64,000 nucleotides of DNA from Flavobacterium sp. ACN6 (GTDB lineage: Bacteria > Bacteroidota > Bacteroidia > Flavobacteriales > Flavobacteriaceae), in the NCBI RefSeq assembly GCF_002304005.1, contig NZ_MRCQ01000009.1, positions 124,001 to 188,000 on the forward strand, read 5' to 3'. Both the position numbers and the translations under genes were made by a program. Each line of letters starts with the position of its first letter. The first letter of the stretch is position 1. Shown here one piece after another: positions 1-7,035 of this stretch. A model generated the notes under the pieces. The model was not told the DNA's origin. It did not search any database and saw nothing but the letters and a program-made list of their open reading frames with translations.

Positions 1-102
1 ACCAAAGTTAAAAAAATAATGATTATTCGATAATATGCAGTCGCAGTCTCAGTTTTCGGTATTCAGTTTAAAAATGACATCAGATTTTAGTATTCAAAAA
101 AT

Positions 103-130
103 CTAAAATCTAAAATCTAAAATCTAAAAT
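103..130. repeat. Tandem 7-bp repeat abutting recO
   Basis: Four perfect copies of CTAAAAT run head to tail and end on the first base of the TTG start codon of recO. The rest of 1-129 is AT-rich, with no gene visible. A change in copy number would alter the 5' leader of recO without changing the protein. Confidence 0.85.
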
Positions 131-843
131 TGTTAGTCAAAACCAAAGCCATAGTAATTTCCTCTTTAAAATTTCAGGAGAAAAGCTTGATCGTAAAATG
201 TTTTACGCTCTCAAGCGGATTGAAATCTTATTTTGTGCGCGATGCTTTCTCAAGTAAAAAAGCAAGTCAGAAGATTGCGTATTTTCAGCCTTTTTCGATT
301 TTAGAAATTGAAGCCGTTCATAAAAATAAAGGTACGCTGGAAAACTTTAAAGAAATTAAAAGCGCTGTTCCATTTCAGAGTATTCACACAGATATTATAA
401 AAGGTACAATGGTGATGTTTCTTTCAGAAATGCTTCATTATTCTATTCAGGAAGAAGAAAAAAACGAGCCGCTTTTTGTTTTTTTAGAAACGGCCTTAAC
501 TTGGCTGGATCATCATGATGAAATTTCTAATTTCCATTTAATCATGTTGTTAGAAATTACCAAATACCTTGGTTTTTATCCCGATCTTTCAGAAAGAGAT
601 CTGCCATTTTTTGAAATGAATGAAGGCGTTTTTACGCTTTTTCAAAATGGAACTGTGCTCTCTGAACATGAAACCAATTTATTTAAAAAATTATTGGATT
701 TAAGATTTGATAATGATCAAAAAGTCTTTCATGTTTTAGAAAGACAAATACTGCTTAAAATCCTGATTGATTATTACAGTCTGCACTTAGATGGATTTAA
801 AAAGCCTAAATCTTTAGATATTTTAAAAGAAGTTTTCTCTTAA
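130..843 (+). CDS. recO: DNA repair protein RecO
   Basis: RecO loads RecA onto SSB-coated single-stranded DNA together with RecR in the RecF pathway of recombinational repair. The N-terminus MLVKTKAIVISSLKF followed by a basic OB-fold-like segment (about residues 1-80) and a helical C-terminal half fits the family, as does the length of 237 aa. The start is TTG; no ATG gives a better RecO N-terminus, and the family normally begins at exactly this motif. No zinc-binding cysteine cluster is visible, which is common in RecO proteins of this phylum. The gene stands alone ahead of ileS. Confidence 0.9.
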   Translation: MLVKTKAIVISSLKFQEKSLIVKCFTLSSGLKSYFVRDAFSSKKASQKIAYFQPFSILEIEAVHKNKGTLENFKEIKSAVPFQSIHTDIIKGTMVMFLSEMLHYSIQEEEKNEPLFVFLETALTWLDHHDEISNFHLIMLLEITKYLGFYPDLSERDLPFFEMNEGVFTLFQNGTVLSEHETNLFKKLLDLRFDNDQKVFHVLERQILLKILIDYYSLHLDGFKKPKSLDILKEVFS

Positions 844-941
844 ATCATGCAAAAGACCAATATTTGTTGAAAAATCTATTATATATTTCCAGATATTAGT
901 CTTTTTTCTGTCATCTTTTATCTATTTTCCTCAAAATTCCT

Positions 942-949
942 TACTTTCG
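942..949 (+). promoter_or_regulatory. Weak -7-like element before ileS
   Basis: TACTTTCG matches the Bacteroidota TAnnTTTG element at seven of eight positions and lies 24 bases before the ileS ATG. No convincing -33 element is seen. No T-box-like leader is apparent in 844-973. Confidence 0.35.
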
Positions 950-973
950 CACCTCGTTTAAGAAAAGGATAAA

Positions 974-3900
974 ATGAGCACAAAATTTACTGAATACAAA
1001 GGACTTGACCTGCCAGCTGCAGCGTCTGAAGTTCTTGATTTTTGGAAGAAAGAAAATATATTTGAAAAGAGTGTAACAACTCGCGAAGGTGCTGAGCCTT
1101 TCGTGTTTTTTGAAGGTCCGCCTTCAGCAAACGGATTACCAGGAATTCACCACGTAATGGCGCGTGCGATTAAAGATATTTTTTGCAGATATAAAACTCA
1201 AAAAGGTTTTCAGGTAAAAAGAAAAGCGGGTTGGGATACTCACGGTTTACCTGTAGAATTGGGTACCGAAAAAGAACTTGGAATTACAAAAGAAGATATT
1301 GGAAAAACCATTTCCATCGAAGAATATAACGAAGCGTGTAAAAAAACAGTTATGCGTTATACGGATGTATGGAATGATTTGACCGAAAAAATGGGATATT
1401 GGGTTGATATGGAAGATCCATATGTTACTTATAAACCAAAATACATGGAATCTGTTTGGTGGCTTTTGAAACAAATCTACGATAAAGGTTTGTTGTACAA
1501 AGGTTATACGATTCAACCCTATTCTCCAAAAGCAGGAACTGGATTATCTTCTCACGAAGTAAATCAGCCAGGAGCTTACAGAGATGTTACAGATACTACG
1601 ATCGTAGCGCAATTCAAAACTTTGCCAGAAACTTTGCCAAGCTTTTTACAAGGTTTTGGAGATGTTCATATCTTGGCCTGGACAACAACTCCCTGGACAT
1701 TACCCTCGAATACAGCTTTAACAGTTGGACCAAAAATCGATTACGTTTTAGTAAAAACATTCAATCAATATACTTTTGAGCCAGTTAATGTTGTTTTGGC
1801 TAAAAACTTAGTTGGAAAACAATTCGGAAAAGGGTTTTTCTTAAGCGAAGATGATGCTGATTTTGACAATGTTAAAAACGGAGATAAAAAACTGCCGTAC
1901 AAAATTTTAGCAGAAGCAAAAGGAGCTGATTTAGTTGAGATCCGTTACGAACAATTATTGCCTTATGTTTTACCATATCAAAATGCTGAAAATGCATTTA
2001 GAGTAATTGCAGGAGATTTCGTTACGACAGAAGACGGAACAGGAATTGTACATACAGCGCCTACTTTTGGTGCAGATGATGCTAAAGTAGCAAAAGAAGC
2101 AAAACCAGAAGTACCGCCAATGTTGGTTTTGGATGAAGAAGAAAATGCAGTTCCATTGGTTGATTTACAAGGAAAATTTACTGCTCACTTAGGTGATTTA
2201 GCAGGCAAATACGTTAAAAACGAATATTACGAGGCAGGGCAGGCACCAGAGAAATCTGTGGATGTTGAAATTGCAATTCGATTAAAAGAAGAAAATAAAG
2301 CCTTTAAGGTTGAGAAATACGTGCACAGTTACCCACACAGCTGGAGAACTGATGAGCCGTTATTATATTATCCACTAGATTCTTGGTTCATTAAAGTAAC
2401 CGATGTAAAAGATAGAATGTTCGACCTGAACGAAACTATCAACTGGAAACCTAAATCTACTGGTGAGGGACGTTTTGGAAACTGGCTTAAAAATGCCAAC
2501 GACTGGAATTTATCTCGTTCTAGATATTGGGGAATTCCGTTGCCAATCTGGAGAACAGAAGATAAAAAAGAAGAAATTCTTATCGGCTCTGTTGAAGAAT
2601 TGTACAATGCTATTGAGAAATCTATCGAAGCTGGTTTTCAAAAAGAAAATCCGTTCAAAGGTTTCGAAATCGGAAACATGTCTGAATCAAATTATGATTT
2701 AATTGATTTGCACAAAAATGTAGTTGATCAAATTACTTTGGTTTCAGCTTCTGGCCAGCCAATGAAACGCGAAAGCGATTTAATTGACGTTTGGTTCGAT
2801 TCGGGAGCAATGCCGTATGCACAATGGCATTATCCTTTTGAAAACAAAGATAAAATCGACGAGAATAAAGATTTTCCTGCGAATTTTATTGCAGAAGGAG
2901 TAGATCAAACTCGTGGATGGTTTTATACGTTACACGCTATCGGAACTTTGGTTTTTGATAAAGTAGCTTATAAAAACGTAGTTTCAAACGGTCTGGTTCT
3001 GGATAAAAACGGAATCAAAATGTCTAAGAGTAAAGGAAATACGATTGACCCGTTTAAAACTATTGAAGAATACGGTCCAGATGCCACGCGCTGGTATATG
3101 ATCATGAATGCAAATCCGTGGGACAACTTGAAGTTTGACCTTGAAGGAATTGCTGAGGTGCGTCGTAAATTCTTTGGAACTTTATACAACACCTATTCAT
3201 TCTTTTCGTTATATGCGAATATCGACGGATTCAAATACGCTGAAGCAGAAATTCCATTAAACGAAAGACCTGAAATTGATCAATGGATTATTTCTGAATT
3301 ACATTCTTTAATCAAATTTGTTGATGAATGTTATGAAGATTACGAGCCGACAAAAGCAACAAGAGCCATTTCTGACTTCGTTCAGGAAAACTTAAGTAAC
3401 TGGTACGTTCGTTTATGCCGCCGTCGTTTCTGGAAAGGGGAATATGCTAAAGATAAAATTGCAGCTTACCAGACGCTTTATACTTGTTTGTTAACGATCA
3501 GTAAATTAAGCGCTCCTGTAGCTCCTTTTTTTATGGATAAATTGTACCGAGATTTAACAGCTTCTACGGGAACTGAGGATTTTGCTAGTGTTCACTTGGC
3601 TGAATTCCCAAAATTTGTCGAAAACTTTGTTAATAAAACGTTGGAAAGCAAAATGCAGAAGGCGCAGACGATCTCATCTTTGGTTTTATCATTGCGTAAA
3701 AAGGAGATGATTAAAGTACGACAACCTCTGCAAAAGGTAATGATTCCAGTACTTGACGAGAATCAGAGAGCTGAAATTGAAGCGATATCTGACCTTGTAA
3801 AAGCCGAAGTAAACGTTAAAGAAATTGAACTTTTAGACGATGCTTCAGGTATTTTGGTGAAGCAGATTAAGCCTAATTTTAAAGCTCTTGGACCACGTTT

Positions 3901-4375
3901 CGGGAAGGATATGGGGCTGATTTCTAAGGAAATACAGGCTTTTTCTGTAGATCAGATCAATCAGTTGGATAAACAGGGAACGTTAGATATTGTTATTTCT
4001 GGAAATAATGTAACTTTATCATTAGAAGACGTCGAGATAACATCACAGGATATTGAAGGTTGGCTGGTTGCTAATTCAAACGGAATTACAGTTGCGCTTG
4101 ACATTACAATATCTGAAGAATTAAAAAATGAAGGTATTGCGAGAGAGTTGGTAAACAGAATTCAGAATATCCGTAAAGATTCAGGATTTGAAGTTACTGA
4201 TAAAATTAAAGTACAAATTAAAAGAGACGGTAATTTAGAAGAAGCCGTTTCAAAAAATGAAGACTATATTAAGTCTGAAACACTAACAGACGACTTGGTT
4301 TTTGTAGACGCTTTAGAAAACGGCACAGAAATTGAGTTTGATGATATTAAAACAATGATATTAATTTCAAAATAA
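974..4375 (+). CDS. ileS: Isoleucyl-tRNA synthetase, IleRS2 type with GIHH signature
   Basis: Class I synthetase that charges tRNA-Ile with isoleucine in the cytosol. At 1133 aa it is longer than the common bacterial IleRS1. The motif GWDTHGLPVE, the lack of a C-terminal zinc-finger cysteine set and the length all point to the eukaryote-like IleRS2 group. The KMSKS loop is intact (KMSKSKGN). The class I HXGH signature is altered: residues 57-60 read Gly-Ile-His-His (codons at 1142-1153). The editing domain occupies roughly residues 200-400 and the anticodon-binding domain the last third. The DksA-like gene follows after 7 bp, so the two are probably co-transcribed. The matching minor tRNA-Ile2 lies at 44477-44550. 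Confidence 0.97.
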   Translation: MSTKFTEYKGLDLPAAASEVLDFWKKENIFEKSVTTREGAEPFVFFEGPPSANGLPGIHHVMARAIKDIFCRYKTQKGFQVKRKAGWDTHGLPVELGTEKELGITKEDIGKTISIEEYNEACKKTVMRYTDVWNDLTEKMGYWVDMEDPYVTYKPKYMESVWWLLKQIYDKGLLYKGYTIQPYSPKAGTGLSSHEVNQPGAYRDVTDTTIVAQFKTLPETLPSFLQGFGDVHILAWTTTPWTLPSNTALTVGPKIDYVLVKTFNQYTFEPVNVVLAKNLVGKQFGKGFFLSEDDADFDNVKNGDKKLPYKILAEAKGADLVEIRYEQLLPYVLPYQNAENAFRVIAGDFVTTEDGTGIVHTAPTFGADDAKVAKEAKPEVPPMLVLDEEENAVPLVDLQGKFTAHLGDLAGKYVKNEYYEAGQAPEKSVDVEIAIRLKEENKAFKVEKYVHSYPHSWRTDEPLLYYPLDSWFIKVTDVKDRMFDLNETINWKPKSTGEGRFGNWLKNANDWNLSRSRYWGIPLPIWRTEDKKEEILIGSVEELYNAIEKSIEAGFQKENPFKGFEIGNMSESNYDLIDLHKNVVDQITLVSASGQPMKRESDLIDVWFDSGAMPYAQWHYPFENKDKIDENKDFPANFIAEGVDQTRGWFYTLHAIGTLVFDKVAYKNVVSNGLVLDKNGIKMSKSKGNTIDPFKTIEEYGPDATRWYMIMNANPWDNLKFDLEGIAEVRRKFFGTLYNTYSFFSLYANIDGFKYAEAEIPLNERPEIDQWIISELHSLIKFVDECYEDYEPTKATRAISDFVQENLSNWYVRLCRRRFWKGEYAKDKIAAYQTLYTCLLTISKLSAPVAPFFMDKLYRDLTASTGTEDFASVHLAEFPKFVENFVNKTLESKMQKAQTISSLVLSLRKKEMIKVRQPLQKVMIPVLDENQRAEIEAISDLVKAEVNVKEIELLDDASGILVKQIKPNFKALGPRFGKDMGLISKEIQAFSVDQINQLDKQGTLDIVISGNNVTLSLEDVEITSQDIEGWLVANSNGITVALDITISEELKNEGIARELVNRIQNIRKDSGFEVTDKIKVQIKRDGNLEEAVSKNEDYIKSETLTDDLVFVDALENGTEIEFDDIKTMILISK

Positions 4376-4382
4376 TTATAAA

Positions 4383-4763
4383 ATGATAGATGAAATTACA
4401 AGATACTCTGACGCAGATTTAGCAGAGTTCAAAGAGATAATCCAAGCAAAAATACAAAAAGCGCAGGCAGATCTTGATTTAATCAAGAGTGCTTATATGA
4501 ACGATTTGAATAACGGAACAGACGATACTTCTCCAACTTTTAAAGCTTTTGAAGAAGGAAGTGAAACAATGTCAAAAGAAGCAAACTCTCAGTTGGCTAT
4601 CAGACAAGAGAAATTCATTCGTGATTTAAAAAACGCGCTTTTCCGTGTAGAAAACAAAACATACGGTATCTGCAAAGTAACAGGTAAATTGATTGGCAAA
4701 GAAAGGCTTAAAATCGTTCCTCATGCAACAATGAGTATCGAGGCTAAAAATTTACAAAGATAA
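4383..4763 (+). CDS. TraR/DksA-family protein with degenerate zinc finger
   Basis: DksA-family proteins enter the secondary channel of RNA polymerase and modulate transcription with ppGpp. This 126-aa protein has the coiled-coil N-terminal half (residues about 10-85) and the conserved C-terminal segment YGICKVTGKLIGKERLKIVP seen across Flavobacteria. Only one cysteine of the usual C4 zinc finger remains, at YGIC; the partner positions are Thr and others. It sits 7 bp after ileS and is followed by a terminator. The family assignment is firm; a DksA-like role is inferred. Confidence 0.85.
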   Translation: MIDEITRYSDADLAEFKEIIQAKIQKAQADLDLIKSAYMNDLNNGTDDTSPTFKAFEEGSETMSKEANSQLAIRQEKFIRDLKNALFRVENKTYGICKVTGKLIGKERLKIVPHATMSIEAKNLQR

Positions 4764-4785
4764 AATTCACTGAAATAAAAAAATA

Positions 4786-4812
4786 AGCGCTCCTTTCAGG
4801 GGCGTTTTTTTT
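4786..4812 (+). terminator. Rho-independent terminator after the DksA-like gene
   Basis: CGCTCC pairs with GGGGCG (one T.G wobble) across a five-base loop and is followed by eight T. It ends the ileS-dksA-like unit. Confidence 0.8.
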
Positions 4813-4950
4813 GTTTAATGTTTTAGAATTAGTCTAAGTAAGGACTTGTTTTTGATTTGAAAGAAATGGATTATTTTTTAAAGAAACACTTCCAAAACAA
4901 GGACTGATTTTTTGTAAGAATAAAAAAGGCAGTCGATTTGGGGCCGCGAA

Positions 4951-4987
4951 AGAAAAAAATAGAACCGTCTCGTTAAGAGACAGTTCT
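4951..4987 (-). terminator. Terminator of the first roadblock operon
   Basis: On the minus strand AGAACTGTCTC pairs with GAGACGGTTCT (one wobble) and runs into a stretch of T (the A run at 4953-4959). It lies just beyond the stop of the gene at 5004. Confidence 0.75.
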
Positions 4988-5003
4988 ACAATGGAGTAAT
5001 TTT

Positions 5004-5384
5004 TTATGCTAGGTTTTTTTCAACTTCAGCTTTGTGCTTTCTTAAAATGGCTCTAGTCATACCTAGGTTTGCTTTTGAAGCATCTGCAGCAAGGTAGATC
5101 ATAAATTTTTTGTTCGGAGAAATATCGATAATGTGGATTTGATTCGATAAAGTAATCAAAATATCTTCGATGTCTTGGTTGAGGTTTAAGGCTTTTACCG
5201 CATTTAATTTGGCTTTTACAACTTCTAAGTTATAAGCCGCTGCAAGTTCTGGGTCAAAACCTGGATCGATTGTTAAATTTCCAAAGCTTAATCCAGATTC
5301 AATTTCTGTTACAGCGACAGCGATAAAGCCGTTTACGTTTGTTTTCATTTCATTTAAAAACACGTTTAAAAAATCATTACTCAT
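5004..5384 (-). CDS. Roadblock/LC7-like protein, copy 1 (large partner)
   Basis: A 126-aa soluble protein with no signal peptide. It is about 60 percent identical by eye to the 124-aa protein at 17632-18006; shared blocks include NVNGFIAV, FDPELA, AYNLEVVKAKLNA, DILITL and QIHIID. The alternating strands and single long helix suggest a roadblock/LC7 (profilin-like) fold. Such proteins typically dimerise and act on small Ras-like GTPases, as MglB does on MglA, but no GTPase gene is in the window. It is the second gene of a two-gene operon, 32 bp after the gene starting at 5773. Its biological role is unknown. Confidence 0.7.
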   Translation of the reverse strand: MSNDFLNVFLNEMKTNVNGFIAVAVTEIESGLSFGNLTIDPGFDPELAAAYNLEVVKAKLNAVKALNLNQDIEDILITLSNQIHIIDISPNKKFMIYLAADASKANLGMTRAILRKHKAEVEKNLA

Positions 5385-5416
5385 AGTTTGTGGGTTTGTT
5401 TGTTAATAGATTTATG

Positions 5417-5773
5417 TTATTTCAGTAGGGAATTTTTGCTTAATTCAGCAGATACTTCTTCTGTTGAGCGCATCAATAATGCAAGATTGCTTCCTTCTTT
5501 CGAAAAAGCAACAATAAAATTAGAGCCGCTAATTTTGTTTCCAACAATAACGCCTTCTGCACTTTTTAAATATAGTTGTTTTAATGAGCCTTTTTCTAAG
5601 TCAATTAAGAACTTTTCGCTCATTGATAAAATTGCGGCACTCATTGCGGCAATACTGTCTCCGTAGTCTAGGTTTAAGGAAGTGATTAGTTTTCCTTTTC
5701 CGTTTAAGATTAATGCTGCGGTCGATTTTGTGCTGACAAGAAAGTCATTTAAGGTAGTTGTAATTTCATTCAT
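5417..5773 (-). CDS. Roadblock/LC7-like protein, copy 1 (small partner)
   Basis: A 118-aa soluble protein with the roadblock/LC7 pattern: an N-terminal helix, a strand with AALILNGKGKLI, a helix around AAMSAAILSMSEK, then GSLKQLYLKSAEGVIV. The GxLKQ..xK..xGIVV block and the AAM...IL.M helix are shared with the protein at 17288-17608. It is first in a two-gene minus-strand operon. The tiny gene at 5955 is divergent from it across 181 bp. The function is not known. A GTPase-regulatory or scaffold role is inference from the fold only. Confidence 0.7.
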   Translation of the reverse strand: MNEITTTLNDFLVSTKSTAALILNGKGKLITSLNLDYGDSIAAMSAAILSMSEKFLIDLEKGSLKQLYLKSAEGVIVGNKISGSNFIVAFSKEGSNLALLMRSTEEVSAELSKNSLLK

Positions 5774-5954
5774 GATTTTGTAGGATTTTGGGAAGAATGT
5801 TAAATTCAGTTCATTTTGGTATTTGTTTGAGAAATTAATAGCGAATCATCCTAAACAAGTGTTAATTTTAATTAACAAATATAAATTAATTTATGTATCA
5901 TTGTAATACCAAATCATTAATAATTTAAATTATTTACTGTAAAAAACTTACATT

Positions 5955-6170
5955 ATGGGTAAAGTATTGAAATTCAAAGAAGTAAACTCTGACGTAGAGC
6001 GCAGAATGAAAGATTTTGAAAAACTGCGTATCAAGTTTAAAGCAGATGTAAAAAAGGGCGAAGCGAAAAAGCTTGCTGCCGGAAAAGAGAGCAAAGGAAT
6101 ATTCAAATCGATTTCAGATTTTTTCTCCGACAGTCCAAAAACACCCGCAAAAGTGCCTGTGAAAAAGTAA
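5955..6170 (+). CDS. Tiny basic protein divergent from roadblock operon, copy 1
   Basis: A 71-aa Lys-rich protein without signal peptide or membrane segment. It has a charged amphipathic helix (VERRMKDFEKLRIKFK) followed by a basic linker and KGIFKSISDFF, and ends in a Pro/Lys tail. It is divergent from the roadblock/LC7 pair. A 47-aa protein at 16857-17000 has the same relation to the second roadblock pair and shares the pattern F-x-[KR]-[LF]-R-I, then K-[GR]-x-F-K-x-I. Both are probably members of one small family that works with the roadblock proteins. An imperfect -7 element (TATCATTG) lies about 55 bases upstream. Confidence 0.65.
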   Translation: MGKVLKFKEVNSDVERRMKDFEKLRIKFKADVKKGEAKKLAAGKESKGIFKSISDFFSDSPKTPAKVPVKK

Positions 6171-6227
6171 ACTTTCATGGGTTTAAAGTGGCAGATAAAC
6201 TTTCTGCAGTTTATTACAAAACAATTA

Positions 6228-6252
6228 ACGTTCCATAAGGAGCGTTTTTTTT
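6228..6252 (+). terminator. Terminator after the 71-aa gene
   Basis: AACGTTCC pairs with GGAGCGTT (one wobble) over a four-base loop and is followed by eight T. Confidence 0.75.
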
Positions 6253-6263
6253 GATTTAATTGT

Positions 6264-6271
6264 TATTTTTG
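6264..6271 (+). promoter_or_regulatory. -7 element for lspA
   Basis: TATTTTTG fits TAnnTTTG and lies 19 bases before the lspA ATG, directly behind the upstream terminator. No good -33 element is visible. Confidence 0.45.
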
Positions 6272-6290
6272 CCCATCAAAAAATCAGAAA

Positions 6291-6893
6291 ATGTCATTAC
6301 GAAAAGCGTACTTCCTTATATTTTTAGTTTTAATTGTTGATCAGCTTTCTAAAATCTATGTCAAAACAAATTTTATTCTTGGAGAAGAAGTAAAAGTGAT
6401 GGGGGCTGAGTGGTTCAAAATTCATTTTATTGAAAATGAAGGTATGGCTTGGGGAACAAAAATACCTGGAGAATACGGAAAATTGATTTTAACCGTTTTT
6501 AGAATTTTTGCTGTTTTCGGAATTGGCTGGTGGCTTTCTGACTCCATAAAGAAGCGTCATTCTACATATTTGATAGTGGCTATTGCTTTAATCTTTGCTG
6601 GAGCGGCAGGAAATATAATTGATTCTGTTTTTTACGGAGTTATTTTTGATGACAGTACTCATAATTTGGCAACAATTTTTTCGCCAGTTCCGTACGGAAC
6701 TTGGTTTCATGGTTTAGTGGTGGATATGTTTTATTTTCCTATTTGGGAAGGAAATCTTCCAACTTGGCTTCCCTTTTTCGGTGGAAAACACTTTGCTTTT
6801 TTTAATGCTATTTTTAACGTTGCCGATATGGCAATTTCTACAGGCGTAGGTATACTTTTGGTTTTCAATAAAAGAGCGTTTCCAAAACATTAA
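6291..6893 (+). CDS. lspA: Lipoprotein signal peptidase (signal peptidase II)
   Basis: An inner-membrane aspartyl protease that removes signal peptides from diacylglyceryl-modified prolipoproteins. It is 200 aa with four hydrophobic segments. The first holds LIVDQLSKIYV, the second is near GIGWWLS, and the catalytic Asp motifs are in GLVVDMFYF and FNVADM. Extra loop sequence between the second and third helices (SVFYGVIFDDSTHN) is typical of Bacteroidota LspA. It would process the many lipoproteins of this organism, including those at 38730 and 40593. Confidence 0.95.
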   Translation: MSLRKAYFLIFLVLIVDQLSKIYVKTNFILGEEVKVMGAEWFKIHFIENEGMAWGTKIPGEYGKLILTVFRIFAVFGIGWWLSDSIKKRHSTYLIVAIALIFAGAAGNIIDSVFYGVIFDDSTHNLATIFSPVPYGTWFHGLVVDMFYFPIWEGNLPTWLPFFGGKHFAFFNAIFNVADMAISTGVGILLVFNKRAFPKH

Positions 6894-6915
6894 TTATTTT
6901 TAAAAATACAATATT

Positions 6916-6979
6916 AAAAATTCCAAATTCGAATATTTGTTTGCAATTAGTGCTTCAAAAATTGGAATTTGGAATTTTT
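6916..6979. repeat. ATTCCAA-family inverted repeat
   Basis: A 15-bp arm (AAAAATTCCAAATTC, 6916-6930) is perfectly repeated in inverse at 6965-6979 with a 34-base spacer. It could act as a terminator of lspA. The same motif recurs near 24835, 50888, 52365 and 60400-60740. Confidence 0.8.
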
Positions 6980-7035
6980 CTTTATTGGGATTTAATATTT
7001 AATTGTGCTATTTTTACAATACTAAAACCAAACTT

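Noticed and set aside
5388-5666. A 92-aa plus-strand ORF opposite the roadblock gene at 5417-5773.
   Set aside because: It is an antisense shadow: the minus-strand gene has a paralog at 17288 and a consistent operon structure.
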